64,000 nucleotides of DNA from Streptomyces parvus (GTDB lineage: Bacteria > Actinomycetota > Actinomycetes > Streptomycetales > Streptomycetaceae), in assembly GCF_014648875.1 (NCBI RefSeq), contig NZ_BMRY01000004.1, forward strand, positions 62,001 through 126,000, given 5' to 3'. Positions 1 through 8,852 of this stretch are shown here, one piece after another; the first letter of the stretch is position 1, and every line of letters begins with the position of its first letter. The translations under genes and the position numbers were made by a program. Under the pieces are notes generated by a model. It saw only the letters and a program-made list of their open reading frames with translations, made no database searches and had not been told where the DNA came from.

Positions 1-348
1 GAGCGCCGCTTCGACGTGAAGACGGGTTTCGAGCCCCACTTCGCGGAGGCGGACGTCGTCAGGGTCGCGCACAGCCGGGTGCACGAGGACCGTGCCGAAC
101 ACTTCATGCTGATGCAGCAGCAGGTCTGGAATCCCGCGATGGCCGGATCGCCCGGCATGCTGCGCGGCGTCTTCGGCGAGGCGCCGGGCAACGAGTTCCT
201 CGCGCTGTCCCTGTGGAAGTCGAGCGCCGAGCGCGGCAAGTACCGCGCGGCCGGGGCCGACCGGCTGGCGGCCCGCGCGCAGACCGAGACGGACGTGATC
301 GAGCTGACGGGCGACGTCGTGGAGCTGGAACCGTCCTGGACGGTGTGA
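1..348 (+). CDS. DUF4937/YdbC-like protein, 3' part only
   Basis: The reading frame is open from base 1, so the gene starts upstream of the window; the GTG at 16 is not needed as a start. The visible 115 residues match what I remember of the C-terminal half of Streptomyces DUF4937 proteins: residues such as FDVKTGFEPHF, then a repeated ferredoxin-like segment with WNPAMAGSPGM and an ending ELEPSWTV. These small proteins look like dimeric alpha-beta barrel domains related to antibiotic-biosynthesis monooxygenase folds, but no enzymatic role is established. No signal peptide or membrane segment is visible. The next gene follows after about 90 bases. Family assignment is fairly good, function is unknown. 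Confidence 0.6.
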   Translation, partial: ERRFDVKTGFEPHFAEADVVRVAHSRVHEDRAEHFMLMQQQVWNPAMAGSPGMLRGVFGEAPGNEFLALSLWKSSAERGKYRAAGADRLAARAQTETDVIELTGDVVELEPSWTV

Positions 349-426
349 CCCGCGCGGTCCCTTGGACGGTGTGATCGCGCGGCACCCCCCCGCCGCCCCG
401 ACCGGTCGTGCGGGTCCGATCCGTTC

Positions 427-432
427 TAGGCT
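427..432 (+). promoter_or_regulatory. -10 box of a probable leaderless promoter
   Basis: TAGGCT ends six bases before the ATG at 439. If transcription starts about seven bases after the -10 box, it begins on the A of the start codon and there is no leader. The -35 region is not recognisable. Confidence 0.4.
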
Positions 433-438
433 CGGGAC

Positions 439-1098
439 ATGGCACGACCGCAGCGCATCGTCCTCGTCCGGCACGGCGAGTCCGAGGGCAACGCCGACGA
501 CACGGTTTACGAGCGCGAGCCCGACCACGCGCTCCGGCTCACCGCCACCGGTCTGCGGCAGGCCCGGGAGACCGGGGAGGAACTGCGCGAACAGTTCGGC
601 GACGAGCGGGTGAGCGTCTACATCTCGCCCTATCGCCGCACCCACGAGACGTTCCGGGCCTTCGATCTCGATCCGGCACGCGTCCGGGTCCGCGAGGAGC
701 CCCGGCTGCGCGAGCAGGACTGGGGCAATTGGCAGGACCGGGACGACGTACGGCTGCAGAAGGCCTACCGGGACGCCTACGGGCACTTCTTCTACCGCTT
801 CGCCCAGGGCGAGTCCGGCGCGGACGTCTACGACCGGGTCGGGGCGTTCCTGGAGAGCCTGCACCGGAGCTTCGAGGAGACGGAGCACCCGGAGAACGTC
901 CTGCTGGTCACCCACGGACTGACGATGCGGCTGTTCTGCATGCGCTGGTTCCACTGGTCGGTCGCGGAGTTCGAGTCGCTGTCCAATCCGGGCAATGGCG
1001 AGACGCGGACCCTGCTGCTGGGTGAGAACGGCCGCTACACCCTCGACCGGCCCTTTCAGCACTGGCGGACCCCTGAACCGTACGGCCGCACCGGTTAG
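439..1098 (+). CDS. Histidine phosphatase family protein (phosphoglycerate mutase-like)
   Basis: This 219-residue cytosolic protein has the RHG signature at its N-terminus (VLVRHGESEGN, about residues 8-18), whose histidine is phosphorylated during catalysis. It also carries the second catalytic histidine in LLVTHGLTMRLF near residue 158, and the arginine of SPYRRTHET near residue 66. That is the full catalytic set of the histidine phosphatase superfamily. The substrate cannot be told from sequence; actinobacterial relatives hydrolyse phosphosugars or other small phosphates. The ATG at 439 has a -10-like TAGGCT six bases upstream and no Shine-Dalgarno sequence, which fits a leaderless transcript. 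It is followed 12 bases later by an ADP-ribosylglycohydrolase gene. Confidence 0.85.
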   Translation: MARPQRIVLVRHGESEGNADDTVYEREPDHALRLTATGLRQARETGEELREQFGDERVSVYISPYRRTHETFRAFDLDPARVRVREEPRLREQDWGNWQDRDDVRLQKAYRDAYGHFFYRFAQGESGADVYDRVGAFLESLHRSFEETEHPENVLLVTHGLTMRLFCMRWFHWSVAEFESLSNPGNGETRTLLLGENGRYTLDRPFQHWRTPEPYGRTG

Positions 1099-1101
1099 AG
1101 T
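1096..1101 (+). promoter_or_regulatory. -10 box before the ADP-ribosylglycohydrolase gene
   Basis: TAGAGT lies nine bases before the ATG at 1111 and overlaps the stop codon of the preceding gene. A weak -35 candidate (CTGAAC, 1073-1078) is 17 bases upstream. Confidence 0.35.
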
Positions 1102-1110
1102 GGCTGTGCG

Positions 1111-2019
1111 ATGACCGCTGATTCTGCTTCCGCGCGGCGCTTCGAACGCGCCCTGGCCAGCCTGCGTGGGCTGTCCGTGGGAGACGCCCTGGGCTCCCAG
1201 TTCTTCGTTCCGGCCAACTACCCCCTGCTGAAACAGCGGGCCCTGCCGCCCGGGCCCTGGCAGTGGACCGACGACACCGAGATGGCCTGCTCCGTCCTCG
1301 CCGTGCTCGCGGAGCACGGCCGTATCGACCAGGACGCGCTCGCCCGTTCCTTCGCCGAGCACCACGACTTCGACCGCGGCTACGGCCCCGCCGTCAACCG
1401 GCTTCTCCGGCTCGTACGGGAGGGCGGCGACTGGCGGGAGCTGTCCGCGGCGCTGTTCAAGGGCCAGGGCTCCTGGGGCAACGGTTCGGCGATGCGCATC
1501 GCCCCGCTCGGCGCCTGGTACGCGGACGATCCGGAGCAGGCGACCCACCAGGCCGAGATCTCGTCGTACCCCACCCACCAGCACCGCGAGGCCGTCGTCG
1601 GGGCGATGGCCGTGGCCGCCGCCGCGTCGCTCGCCGCCGCTCCCGGCGGGCCGCCGAGCCCCGAGGACCTCCTCGACGGCGTCATCGCGCTCGTGCCCCG
1701 CAGCGCCGTCGGCGCGGGGTTGCGCCGGGCCCGCGACATGCTGGACTACCGGGACGCGGGGACGGTCGCCGCGGTCCTCGGCAACGGCCGCCGGACCAGC
1801 GCCCACGACACCGTGCCGTTCGCGCTCTGGTCGGCCGCCAGGAGCCTCGGGAACTACGAGGAGGCCTTCTGGGTGACGGCCCAGGCGGGCGGCGACGTCG
1901 ACACGACGTGTGCCATCGTCGGCGGTGTCGTCGCGTCCGGCGAGACGGGAGCGCCGCCCTCCGGCTGGCTGGCACAGACCGAGGAGCCACCGGCGTGGCT
2001 GACCCCGTCCCCGCGCTGA
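1111..2019 (+). CDS. ADP-ribosylglycohydrolase (DraG-like)
   Basis: The 302-residue protein belongs to the DraG/ARH family, which removes ADP-ribose from proteins or small molecules with a dinuclear metal centre. The metal-binding motifs are visible: GLSVGDALGSQ near residue 20, WTDDTEMACS near residue 51 (the TDD metal ligands) and GGDVDTTCAIVGG near residue 256 (the second Asp ligand pair). Length is normal for the family and no signal peptide is seen. It directly follows a histidine phosphatase gene and may be co-transcribed or read from its own short-leader promoter. The actual substrate is not predictable; no nitrogenase partner is present here, so a DraG role in nitrogen fixation is unlikely. 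Confidence 0.88.
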   Translation: MTADSASARRFERALASLRGLSVGDALGSQFFVPANYPLLKQRALPPGPWQWTDDTEMACSVLAVLAEHGRIDQDALARSFAEHHDFDRGYGPAVNRLLRLVREGGDWRELSAALFKGQGSWGNGSAMRIAPLGAWYADDPEQATHQAEISSYPTHQHREAVVGAMAVAAAASLAAAPGGPPSPEDLLDGVIALVPRSAVGAGLRRARDMLDYRDAGTVAAVLGNGRRTSAHDTVPFALWSAARSLGNYEEAFWVTAQAGGDVDTTCAIVGGVVASGETGAPPSGWLAQTEEPPAWLTPSPR

Positions 2020-2215
2020 CCCATCCGCTCTTCTGCTGAGGACTCCTCTGTCACGGTCCTGCCACAGGATCACTCTGCGTATCTGCGAACGCGAGTTCGG
2101 GACTACTCTTTCGGCCACGCCGCCCCTGGTCGATCTTGAGGGCGCGCGCCGAATGAGACACCGGGCCGGGGGTACGGCTGTGGGCCGCGCCCGGAACCGG
2201 TGGGGGAGGGGTCCC

Positions 2216-4042
2216 ATGTCAGACCAGCCGTCCGAGGCGCCCAGACCGCCGGAGCGGTCACCGGAAGCCGACACACAACCGGAGCCGCAAGCACCGGCGC
2301 CAACCGAGACCACCGAGACGGCCAAGGCCGCCGCGACCGCCGAAACCGCCGCGACCGCCGAAACCGCCAGGACCGCCGAAACCGCCGAGGCCGCCCGAAC
2401 CACCGCGCCCGCCAGAGCCACCGCGACCGCCGGCACACCGGCAGGCACCCGTACACCGGCAGGAGGGCCCGCCAATCCCTGGCAGCACGGGGCGGGGGCA
2501 CCCGGAGCCAAGAACAGCACGGGCGAAGGCGTGACAGCCCGGCTCCGGCCACCCCCTCCGCCTCTGATCCGACCCGCCGTGCTCTGGTCGGTCCTGGCCA
2601 CCAGTGTCCTGAGCGCACTCTTCCTGGGCGACGGACTCGGGGTGAACCTGCTGATCGTGGCGGTGCCCGCCGCGCTGGCGGCGTTCTTCGCCGCACGGTC
2701 GGCGGGCCGCCGGCTGCGGCCCTGGACCGTGACCTGGGCGGTCGGCGGCCTCGCGCTGCTCGCCGTCCCCGCGCTCCGCGACGCGGGCTGGCCCACCTTC
2801 CTCGCTGTGGTCTCCGCCTTCGCGCTCGGCTCGCTGGCGCTGCACGGCAGCCGGAGCTGGCTGGGTGTACTGATCGGCTCGCTCGGCCTGTTCGACGCGA
2901 TCGTCCCGGGCATCATCTGGGGTGTACGGGGGATACGCGCCCGCGCCGACGGCTCCCGGGCGCGCTGGGGCGCGGCCCTGCGCACCACGGCGGTGGCCGT
3001 CGTGCTGCTGGTGGTCTTCGGAACGCTTTTCGCGAGCGCGGACGCCGCGTTCGCCGATCTGCTGGGCGGCCTCATGCCCGACGCCTCGTTCGCCGAGGGG
3101 CCCTGGCGGATCTTCCTGTTCGCGCTGGGTCTGGCCGGCGCGCTCGCCGCCGCGTACACCGCGGCCGCCCCGGTGCGCTGGGACGGGATCACCGTATCGC
3201 CCGGAAAACCGCGGGGACGGATCGAGTGGGCCCTTCCGCTGATCGTGCTCAACCTGCTCTTCGCCGCGTTCATCGCCCTCCAGCTCGTCGTCCTCCTCGG
3301 CGGCTACGAGAAGGTGCGGGCGGAGACCGGGCTCGACCACGCCGAGTACGCCCGACAGGGCTTCTGGCAGCTCCTGTGGGCCACCCTGCTCACCCTCCTC
3401 GTCATCGCCCTGGCCCTGCGCTGGGCCCCGCGCGGCGGCAGCCGGGACCGGACGCTGGTGCGCGCCGTCCTCGGCACCCTCTGCGTGCTCACCCTCGTCG
3501 TCGTCGCCTCCGCGCTGCGCCGCATGGACCTGTACGTCGACGAGTACGGCCTGACCCGGCTGCGGATATCCGTGGCCGCGATGGAGCTCTGGCTCGGGGT
3601 GGTGCTGGTGCTGATCCTGGCGGCCGGGGTCTTCGGGGCCCGGTTCCTGCCACGGGCCATCGCGGTGAGCGCGGCGGCCGGGGTCCTGGCCTTCGGGCTG
3701 CTCTCGCCGGACGGACTGATCGCCGAGCAGAACGTCCAGCGCTTCGAGGCCCGCGAGTCGGCCGGTATCGACATCGACTACGTCAAGGACCTCTCCGCCG
3801 ACGCCGTACCGGCCCTGGACCGGCTGCCCGAACCGGAACGCTCCTGCGCGCTGCGGATCGTCCAGCGCGAGGTTCTCCACGGCGACACCCCCTGGTACGC
3901 GACCAGCTGGGGTGAGGCGCGGGCGAAGGAGATCCTGGAGAAGCGCCCCGTGCAGGGCGACGGCCGTGACTGCTACCGCCTGGGCACGGACGGGGTCCGC
4001 GACGGTTACGAGCCGGACGACGACGGCTACGACCCGTACTGA
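2216..4042 (+). CDS. DUF4173/DUF4153 multi-pass membrane protein
   Basis: I start this at the ATG at 2216 because GGGGGAGGGG sits five bases upstream; the frame is open further upstream without a ribosome site. The 608-residue product begins with a low-complexity cytosolic region (about residues 1-95) rich in Ala, Thr, Glu and Pro with repeated TAET units. At least ten hydrophobic segments follow, typical of DUF4173 membrane proteins, and it ends in a soluble domain with DCYRLGTDGVRDGYEPDDDGYDPY. No catalytic motif is recognised. The function of the family is unknown. The gene stands alone with gaps of about 200 bases on each side. Confidence 0.75.
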   Translation: MSDQPSEAPRPPERSPEADTQPEPQAPAPTETTETAKAAATAETAATAETARTAETAEAARTTAPARATATAGTPAGTRTPAGGPANPWQHGAGAPGAKNSTGEGVTARLRPPPPPLIRPAVLWSVLATSVLSALFLGDGLGVNLLIVAVPAALAAFFAARSAGRRLRPWTVTWAVGGLALLAVPALRDAGWPTFLAVVSAFALGSLALHGSRSWLGVLIGSLGLFDAIVPGIIWGVRGIRARADGSRARWGAALRTTAVAVVLLVVFGTLFASADAAFADLLGGLMPDASFAEGPWRIFLFALGLAGALAAAYTAAAPVRWDGITVSPGKPRGRIEWALPLIVLNLLFAAFIALQLVVLLGGYEKVRAETGLDHAEYARQGFWQLLWATLLTLLVIALALRWAPRGGSRDRTLVRAVLGTLCVLTLVVVASALRRMDLYVDEYGLTRLRISVAAMELWLGVVLVLILAAGVFGARFLPRAIAVSAAAGVLAFGLLSPDGLIAEQNVQRFEARESAGIDIDYVKDLSADAVPALDRLPEPERSCALRIVQREVLHGDTPWYATSWGEARAKEILEKRPVQGDGRDCYRLGTDGVRDGYEPDDDGYDPY

Positions 4043-4240
4043 GCAACGGCCTTGGGAGCGGCGGCGCCGCTCCGGCCGGACGCGCCCTCTGAGCCCGCGG
4101 GCCCTTCGGGTCCCATGGGTTCAGAGGGCCCGAGGGTTCCCTGAACCTGCTCCTGAACCCGCCCTCGATGGCCGATTCGCAGTACGCACGGCGCCCCGGG
4201 GTGTTGCTGCCGTGGCTCTCGGCGTACGCTGGCTGGCGCC

Positions 4241-4951
4241 ATGCCGTACGAACCACCCACGCACACCGTCGAGCGCTCGATCCGCGCTACCACCGGTGCC
4301 AGGACCGTCGCCGGTGTCGATGAGGTCGGACGCGGCGCTTGGGCCGGACCCGTCACCGTGTGCGCGGCGATCACCGGTCTGCGTCGGCCGCCCGAAGGTC
4401 TCACCGATTCCAAGCTGTTGACCCCGCGGCGGCGCGCCGAACTCGACCCCGTGCTGCGGAGCTGGGTCACCGCCTACGCGCTGGGCGACGCCTCGCCGCA
4501 GGAGATCGACGACCTCGGGATGACCGCCGCTCTCCGGCTCGCCGCCGTGCGCGCCCTGGAAGGGCTGCCCGTCCGCCCCGACGCGGTGATACTCGACGGC
4601 AAGCACGACTACCTGGGCGTTCCCTGGAAGGTCCGCACTGTGATCAAGGGCGATCAGTCCTGCATCGCGGTCGCGGCGGCCTCGGTGATCGCCAAGGTGC
4701 ACCGTGACCGGATGATGGCCGAGCTCGGTGCCGCGTCCGAGGACTGCGGCGACTTCGCCTTCGACGCCAATGCGGGATATCCCTCGCCCGTGCACCGGGC
4801 CGCGCTGGAGGAGCGGGGGCCCACGGCCCACCACCGCCTTTCCTGGTCGTACCTGGACGCGCTGCCCCGGTGGCAGCACCTGAAGAAGGTCCGTATTTCC
4901 GCCGAGGCGGCCGCACTCGAAAGCGGGGGCCAGCTCGGCTTCGAATTCTGA
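4241..4951 (+). CDS. rnhB: Ribonuclease HII
   Basis: RNase HII removes ribonucleotides from DNA by cutting the RNA strand of RNA-DNA junctions. The 236-residue protein has the hallmark [15 protein letters not shown] near residue 23, giving catalytic Asp27 and Glu28. The later acidic residues are in [10 protein letters not shown] near residue 117 and in VHRDRMM. Length fits the family. The ATG at 4241 has no clear Shine-Dalgarno sequence but a TACGCT -10-like box ends ten bases upstream, so the leader is probably very short. The next gene starts 64 bases downstream. Confidence 0.95.
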   Translation: MPYEPPTHTVERSIRATTGARTVAGVDEVGRGAWAGPVTVCAAITGLRRPPEGLTDSKLLTPRRRAELDPVLRSWVTAYALGDASPQEIDDLGMTAALRLAAVRALEGLPVRPDAVILDGKHDYLGVPWKVRTVIKGDQSCIAVAAASVIAKVHRDRMMAELGAASEDCGDFAFDANAGYPSPVHRAALEERGPTAHHRLSWSYLDALPRWQHLKKVRISAEAAALESGGQLGFEF

Positions 4952-5015
4952 TCGCGCACACGCGCCCTTTTTCCCGGCGCCGACGACCTCGGCGTCCGAC
5001 ACCCAGACCACCGTC

Positions 5016-5645
5016 ATGCCTCTGATCTCCGAGGAGCCTCAGATTCCCGAGAGCGCCCAGGGTCCCCGCGTCACTCCGGCCGCCGGCCGCACCACGCCGA
5101 CCCCTCGTCCCGTACCCGGCCCGCGTTCAGCGGCCACCCCGCGTCCCGGCCGTCCGGGCCCCGGCCCCGCGCGTCCCGCGCCCCCGGCGCAGCGCGCCCA
5201 CCCCGCCCCCGCTGCTCCGGCCCCCGCCCGTCCGAAGCCGGCGGATAACCCCTCCGCACCGCAGATCCAGCTGATCCCGGCCCCGGTGGCCGGTGCGCTC
5301 GACGCTGCTGAGGAAGCCGTCGACCTGCTGCTGGAGTCCGGTCGCGCACCGGGCGACATCCTGGTGCTCACCACCGGCGAACAGCACCCGTGGGCCGCCC
5401 ACGAGCTGTCCTTCGGCGAAGCCGCGTACTGGGCCCAGCACGACGCCGGCGACGACGTCTTCTTCGCCGATGTCTCGGCGGCCGACCGGGCGGGGGCCCG
5501 GCCCGTGGTCGTCGTCGCGGTCAACGGCGACGCCGACCCGACCGTGGCGCGCACCCTGCCCGTCGCCCGTGACCGCGCGGGCGCGCTGTTGATCGTCTGC
5601 GGAGACCCGCAGACGATCAACTCCGCACTCGGCGCCGGGGTCTGA
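5016..5645 (+). CDS. Conserved Streptomyces protein with proline-rich N-terminus
   Basis: The 209-residue product has two parts. Residues 1-85 are a Pro/Ala/Arg-rich, probably disordered stretch. Residues 88-209 are a compact domain with RAPGDILVLTTGEQHPW, AHELSFGEAAYW and a final LLIVCGDPQTINSALGAGV. To me the second part resembles the C-terminal domain of larger actinobacterial helicase-like ATPases, but all nucleotide-binding motifs are absent, so it is a stand-alone domain and not an enzyme I can name. No signal peptide or transmembrane segment is seen. It lies between rnhB and a convergent hypothetical gene, and a hairpin follows its stop codon. Confidence 0.6.
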   Translation: MPLISEEPQIPESAQGPRVTPAAGRTTPTPRPVPGPRSAATPRPGRPGPGPARPAPPAQRAHPAPAAPAPARPKPADNPSAPQIQLIPAPVAGALDAAEEAVDLLLESGRAPGDILVLTTGEQHPWAAHELSFGEAAYWAQHDAGDDVFFADVSAADRAGARPVVVVAVNGDADPTVARTLPVARDRAGALLIVCGDPQTINSALGAGV

Positions 5646-5657
5646 AACACACCCCGT

Positions 5658-5698
5658 CGGTGCCCCGCCCGCCCGTGTGCGGTCGGACCGGGGCACCG
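5658..5698. terminator. Hairpin between convergent genes
   Basis: CGGTGCCCCG (5658-5667) and CGGGGCACCG (5689-5698) form a perfect ten-base stem in the short gap between two convergent genes. There is no U-tract, as is common in Streptomyces. Confidence 0.6.
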
Positions 5699-5708
5699 GT
5701 GAGGGCTG

Positions 5709-6356
5709 TCAGCGTGCCGCTGTGCGACGCAGTGCCTCCACGGCTCCGCCGCCCGACCGGGTCGGAGCGCTCCGGTGGTCGCTGACGGCGACGGTGTCGG
5801 CCAGGAGCGAGGGCTCCGACAGCGAACTGGGCCGCCGCCCGCCCCGTCCCTCGCCGAGCACCTGCCAGCCCCCGCGGGTCAGCGTGATGTACGCGCCGCA
5901 GCGCAGGCCGTGCAGGGTGCAGGCGTCACGGAGGCCCCACATCCAGGCGCCGTCCTCCTCGGTCCACCGTTCGTCGCCGTCACGGCAGTAGAGAAGTACC
6001 GCCGTACGGACCGGAGTACGGCGGCGCAGATCGTGCGGGACGACCCGCCGCAACTGCGCCAGCAGGGCGTTGCGGAACTCCCAGCCGTCCGCGGCCACCG
6101 CCGGCCGGCGGGCGAACGAGGCGCTGGCGGTGAGCCGTTCCTCATGGTCCAGGACCGCGACCACCGCGGTGGCCGGAGTCGGGTGGTGCCGCGAGTGCAG
6201 CCCGCTCACGACCTCCCGGGGACTGCGCAGCAGGGGGATGCCCGCCGACGCCCACTCCGCCGGCTCCAGCATCCGGGCAAGGCGGTTGACGGAGTCGGCG
6301 GAAACCGAGGACGCCGATGTCGACGTGGCTGAGGACGGGGCGAATCCGAAGGTCAC
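5709..6356 (-). CDS. Conserved hypothetical protein
   Basis: The GTG at 6356 is chosen because GGGAGG lies just upstream on the minus strand. The 215-residue protein starts with a Ser/Thr/Ala-rich segment and then has a conserved-looking core: LRSPREVVSGLHSRHH, an Ala/Val strand, LRRVVPHDLRRRTPVRTAVLLYCRDGDERW and LHGLRCGAYITLTRGGW. The C-terminus from about residue 170 is again low in complexity. It is cytosolic by appearance and I do not recognise a domain. It runs in the same direction as, and downstream of, recQ with a 215-base gap. Confidence 0.6.
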   Translation of the reverse strand: MTFGFAPSSATSTSASSVSADSVNRLARMLEPAEWASAGIPLLRSPREVVSGLHSRHHPTPATAVVAVLDHEERLTASASFARRPAVAADGWEFRNALLAQLRRVVPHDLRRRTPVRTAVLLYCRDGDERWTEEDGAWMWGLRDACTLHGLRCGAYITLTRGGWQVLGEGRGGRRPSSLSEPSLLADTVAVSDHRSAPTRSGGGAVEALRRTAAR

Positions 6357-6570
6357 GGTCCTCCCTTCGCTACGCGCCCACGGTGCGGGCAGGGTCGAGT
6401 GAGGGCGCGCCGCGGCACAGCCCTTCCGGGCCCGACGAGAACTGTGCGGGGGCGCTTCCCATCCTCCCTGGCCTACCGGCAGGCGGCAACGAGCAATTAC
6501 CGAGGCTGACGGGAATCAGCCGGAATGACACTGATATCCCTGCCCAGACCTGCCCGGGATGACTCCCCTG

Positions 6571-8742
6571 TCACCCCTGAACCGCGAGGACCAGCGGAAA
6601 CACCCCCGGAGCTCCGGCCCGCCGCAGCAGCCGCCCCGCCACCGCCAGGGTCCAGCCGGTGTCCGACAGATCGTCCACCAGCAGAACAGGGCCGTCCGCC
6701 GCAGCCAACGCCGCCGCCAGATCCGGCTCCACGACCAGCGTCTCGTGCAACGCCCGCACCCGCTGCGCGCTGTTGGTCTGGGACATCCGCACCTCCTCGG
6801 AGCCCGGCGCGTAGGACACCGTCCCGAGCAGGGGCATCCGGCCGATCTCGGAGATGCGCCGGCCGAGCGACTGGACCAGCTGCGGCCTGCGCCGTGAGGC
6901 GACGGTCACCACACCGACCGGCCGCGGAGCCGCGTCCGCCGATCCGGAGGCCCAACCGCCCGGCCCCTTCGCCCAGTCGGCGAGCACAGTGACCACGGCG
7001 TCCGTGACATCGTCCGGCACCGGAGCGTCCTGAGCCTGTGCCGCCAGCATGGGGCGCAGCCGGTTGCCCCAGCCGATGTCGGAGAGCCGGCCGAGTGCCC
7101 GGCCGGCGAAGGACAGTTCGCCCGCGGGGATACGTCCCTTGAGATCGACGCCCACCGCGGGCAGGCCGGTGGGCCACATCTTGCGGGGATCCACTTCGAC
7201 ACCGGGCCGGCCCAGTTCGTGGCGCGCCCCGTCCAGGGCGGCGGTGGAGACCTTGTCGTCGAAGCGGGCGCCCGCGCAGTTGTCACAGCGTCCGCAGGGC
7301 GCGGCCGCCTCGTCGTCCAGGCGCAGCCGCAGGAACTCCATCCGGCACGCCGTCGTCGAGGCGTAGTCGCGCATCGCCTGCTGCTCGGCCTCCCGCTGCC
7401 GGGCGACCCAGGCGTAGCGCTCGGCGTCGTAGACCCAAGGAGCGCCCGTGGAGATCCAGCCGCCCTTGACGCGCTTCACCGCACCGTCGACGTCCAGCAC
7501 CTTGAGCATCGTCTCCAGCCGGGTCCGGCGCAGATCGACCAGAGGCTCCAGGGCGGGGAGCGAGACCGGCCGCTCCGCGTGGGCCAGCACATCCAGGGTG
7601 CGCCGCACCTGCTCCTCGGGAGGGAAGGCGACGGAGGCGAAGTACTGCCAGATCGCCTCGTCCTCCTTGCCGGGGAGCAGCAGCACCTCGGCGTGCTCCA
7701 CACCGCGCCCCGCACGCCCGACCTGCTGGTAGTAGGCGATGGGGGAGGAGGGCGAGCCCAGGTGCACGACGAAGCCGAGGTCGGGCTTGTCGAATCCCAT
7801 GCCCAGCGCGGAGGTGGCGACCAGGGCCTTGACCCGGTTCGCCAGCAGATCGTCCTCGGCCTGCTGCCGGTCGGCGTTCTCGGTCCGCCCGGTGTACGAG
7901 GCCACCGCGTGCCCGTTCTGGCGCAGATAGGCGGTGATCTCCTCCGCCGCCGCCACGGTCAGCGTGTAGATGATCCCGGAGCCGGGAAGCTCGCCGAGAT
8001 GGTCGCCCAGCCAGGCCAGCCGGTGTGCGGCATGGGGGAGTTGCAGCACGCTCAGGCTCAGGCTCTCCCGGTCGAGCGGCCCCCGCAGAACCAGCGCGTC
8101 CGTGCCGGCGCCGGTGCCCAGTTGCTCCGCGACGTCCGCCGTCACCCGGGCGTTGGCCGTGGCGGTCGTGGCGAGCACCGGGACACCGGCCGGCAGATCG
8201 GCGAGCATCGTCCGCAACCGCCGGTAGTCGGGCCGGAAGTCGTGCCCCCAGTCGGAGATGCAGTGGGCCTCGTCGACCACCAGGAGCCCGGTCGCCGCCG
8301 CCAGCTTCGGCAGCACCTGGTCGCGGAAGTCGGGGTTGTTGAGCCGCTCGGGGCTCACCAGCAGGACGTCGACCTCGCCCGCCGCCACCTCGGCCTGGAC
8401 GCTCTCCCACTCCTCGGTGTTGGACGAATTGATCGTGCGGGCGGTGATCCCTGCCCGGGCCGCCGCCGCGACCTGGTTGCGCATCAGCGCCAGCAGCGGT
8501 GAGACGATCACGGTCGGGCCGCTGCCCTGCGCGCGGAGCAGCGAGGTCGCCACGAAGTAGACGGCGGACTTGCCCCAGCCGGTGCGCTGCACCACCAGGG
8601 CTCTGCGCTTGTCGGCGACGAGCGCCTCGATGGCCACCCACTGGTCCTCGCGCAGCACGGCCGTACCGCTGTCGTCGCCCACCAGGCGGGCGAGGACGGA
8701 GTCGGCCGAGGCCCTGAGCGCTGCACGGTCTGCGTTGGTCAT
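6571..8742 (-). CDS. recQ: RecQ family ATP-dependent DNA helicase with C-terminal phosphoribosyltransferase-like domain
   Basis: RecQ helicases unwind DNA 3' to 5' in repair and recombination. The 723-residue protein has Walker A TGWGKS (about residues 54-59), DEAH with the RecQ loop in [15 protein letters not shown] (near 160), helicase motifs IV-VI including QQVGRAGRG, and a zinc site made of one upstream Cys and CGRCDNC (near 470). The last 180 residues carry [13 protein letters not shown], which matches the PRPP-binding motif of type I phosphoribosyltransferases, instead of an HRDC domain. I chose the ATG at 8742 because the residues before it look non-conserved, although its Shine-Dalgarno sequence is weak; GTG at 8766 is possible. 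It is divergent from a DUF4192 gene. Confidence 0.88.
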   Translation of the reverse strand: MTNADRAALRASADSVLARLVGDDSGTAVLREDQWVAIEALVADKRRALVVQRTGWGKSAVYFVATSLLRAQGSGPTVIVSPLLALMRNQVAAAARAGITARTINSSNTEEWESVQAEVAAGEVDVLLVSPERLNNPDFRDQVLPKLAAATGLLVVDEAHCISDWGHDFRPDYRRLRTMLADLPAGVPVLATTATANARVTADVAEQLGTGAGTDALVLRGPLDRESLSLSVLQLPHAAHRLAWLGDHLGELPGSGIIYTLTVAAAEEITAYLRQNGHAVASYTGRTENADRQQAEDDLLANRVKALVATSALGMGFDKPDLGFVVHLGSPSSPIAYYQQVGRAGRGVEHAEVLLLPGKEDEAIWQYFASVAFPPEEQVRRTLDVLAHAERPVSLPALEPLVDLRRTRLETMLKVLDVDGAVKRVKGGWISTGAPWVYDAERYAWVARQREAEQQAMRDYASTTACRMEFLRLRLDDEAAAPCGRCDNCAGARFDDKVSTAALDGARHELGRPGVEVDPRKMWPTGLPAVGVDLKGRIPAGELSFAGRALGRLSDIGWGNRLRPMLAAQAQDAPVPDDVTDAVVTVLADWAKGPGGWASGSADAAPRPVGVVTVASRRRPQLVQSLGRRISEIGRMPLLGTVSYAPGSEEVRMSQTNSAQRVRALHETLVVEPDLAAALAAADGPVLLVDDLSDTGWTLAVAGRLLRRAGAPGVFPLVLAVQG

Positions 8743-8791
8743 GCACCCATGCAACCCGATGACCACGACAAACCGCGAACGGCGGCGCGAG

Positions 8792-8815
8792 CCTGTGGAT
8801 AACGTTATCCACAGG
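8792..8815. promoter_or_regulatory. Perfect 24-bp palindrome made of two inverted DnaA-box-like sequences
   Basis: The half CCTGTGGATAAC is followed directly by its exact reverse complement. Each half contains TTATCCACA, the classical DnaA box (8805-8813 on plus, 8794-8802 on minus). It lies in the 110-base gap between divergent recQ and the DUF4192 gene, 38 bases before the latter's ATG. Binding by DnaA is inferred from the sequence only. Confidence 0.6.
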
Positions 8816-8852
8816 GGTCGCGCGATTCGGCGGCTCGCGGGACCGTCGAGCC

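Noticed and set aside
2280..2480. Repeat-rich DNA with GCCGAAACCGCC units
   Set aside because: It encodes the Ala/Thr/Glu-rich N-terminal arm of the DUF4173 protein and shows no sign of a mobile or structural repeat.
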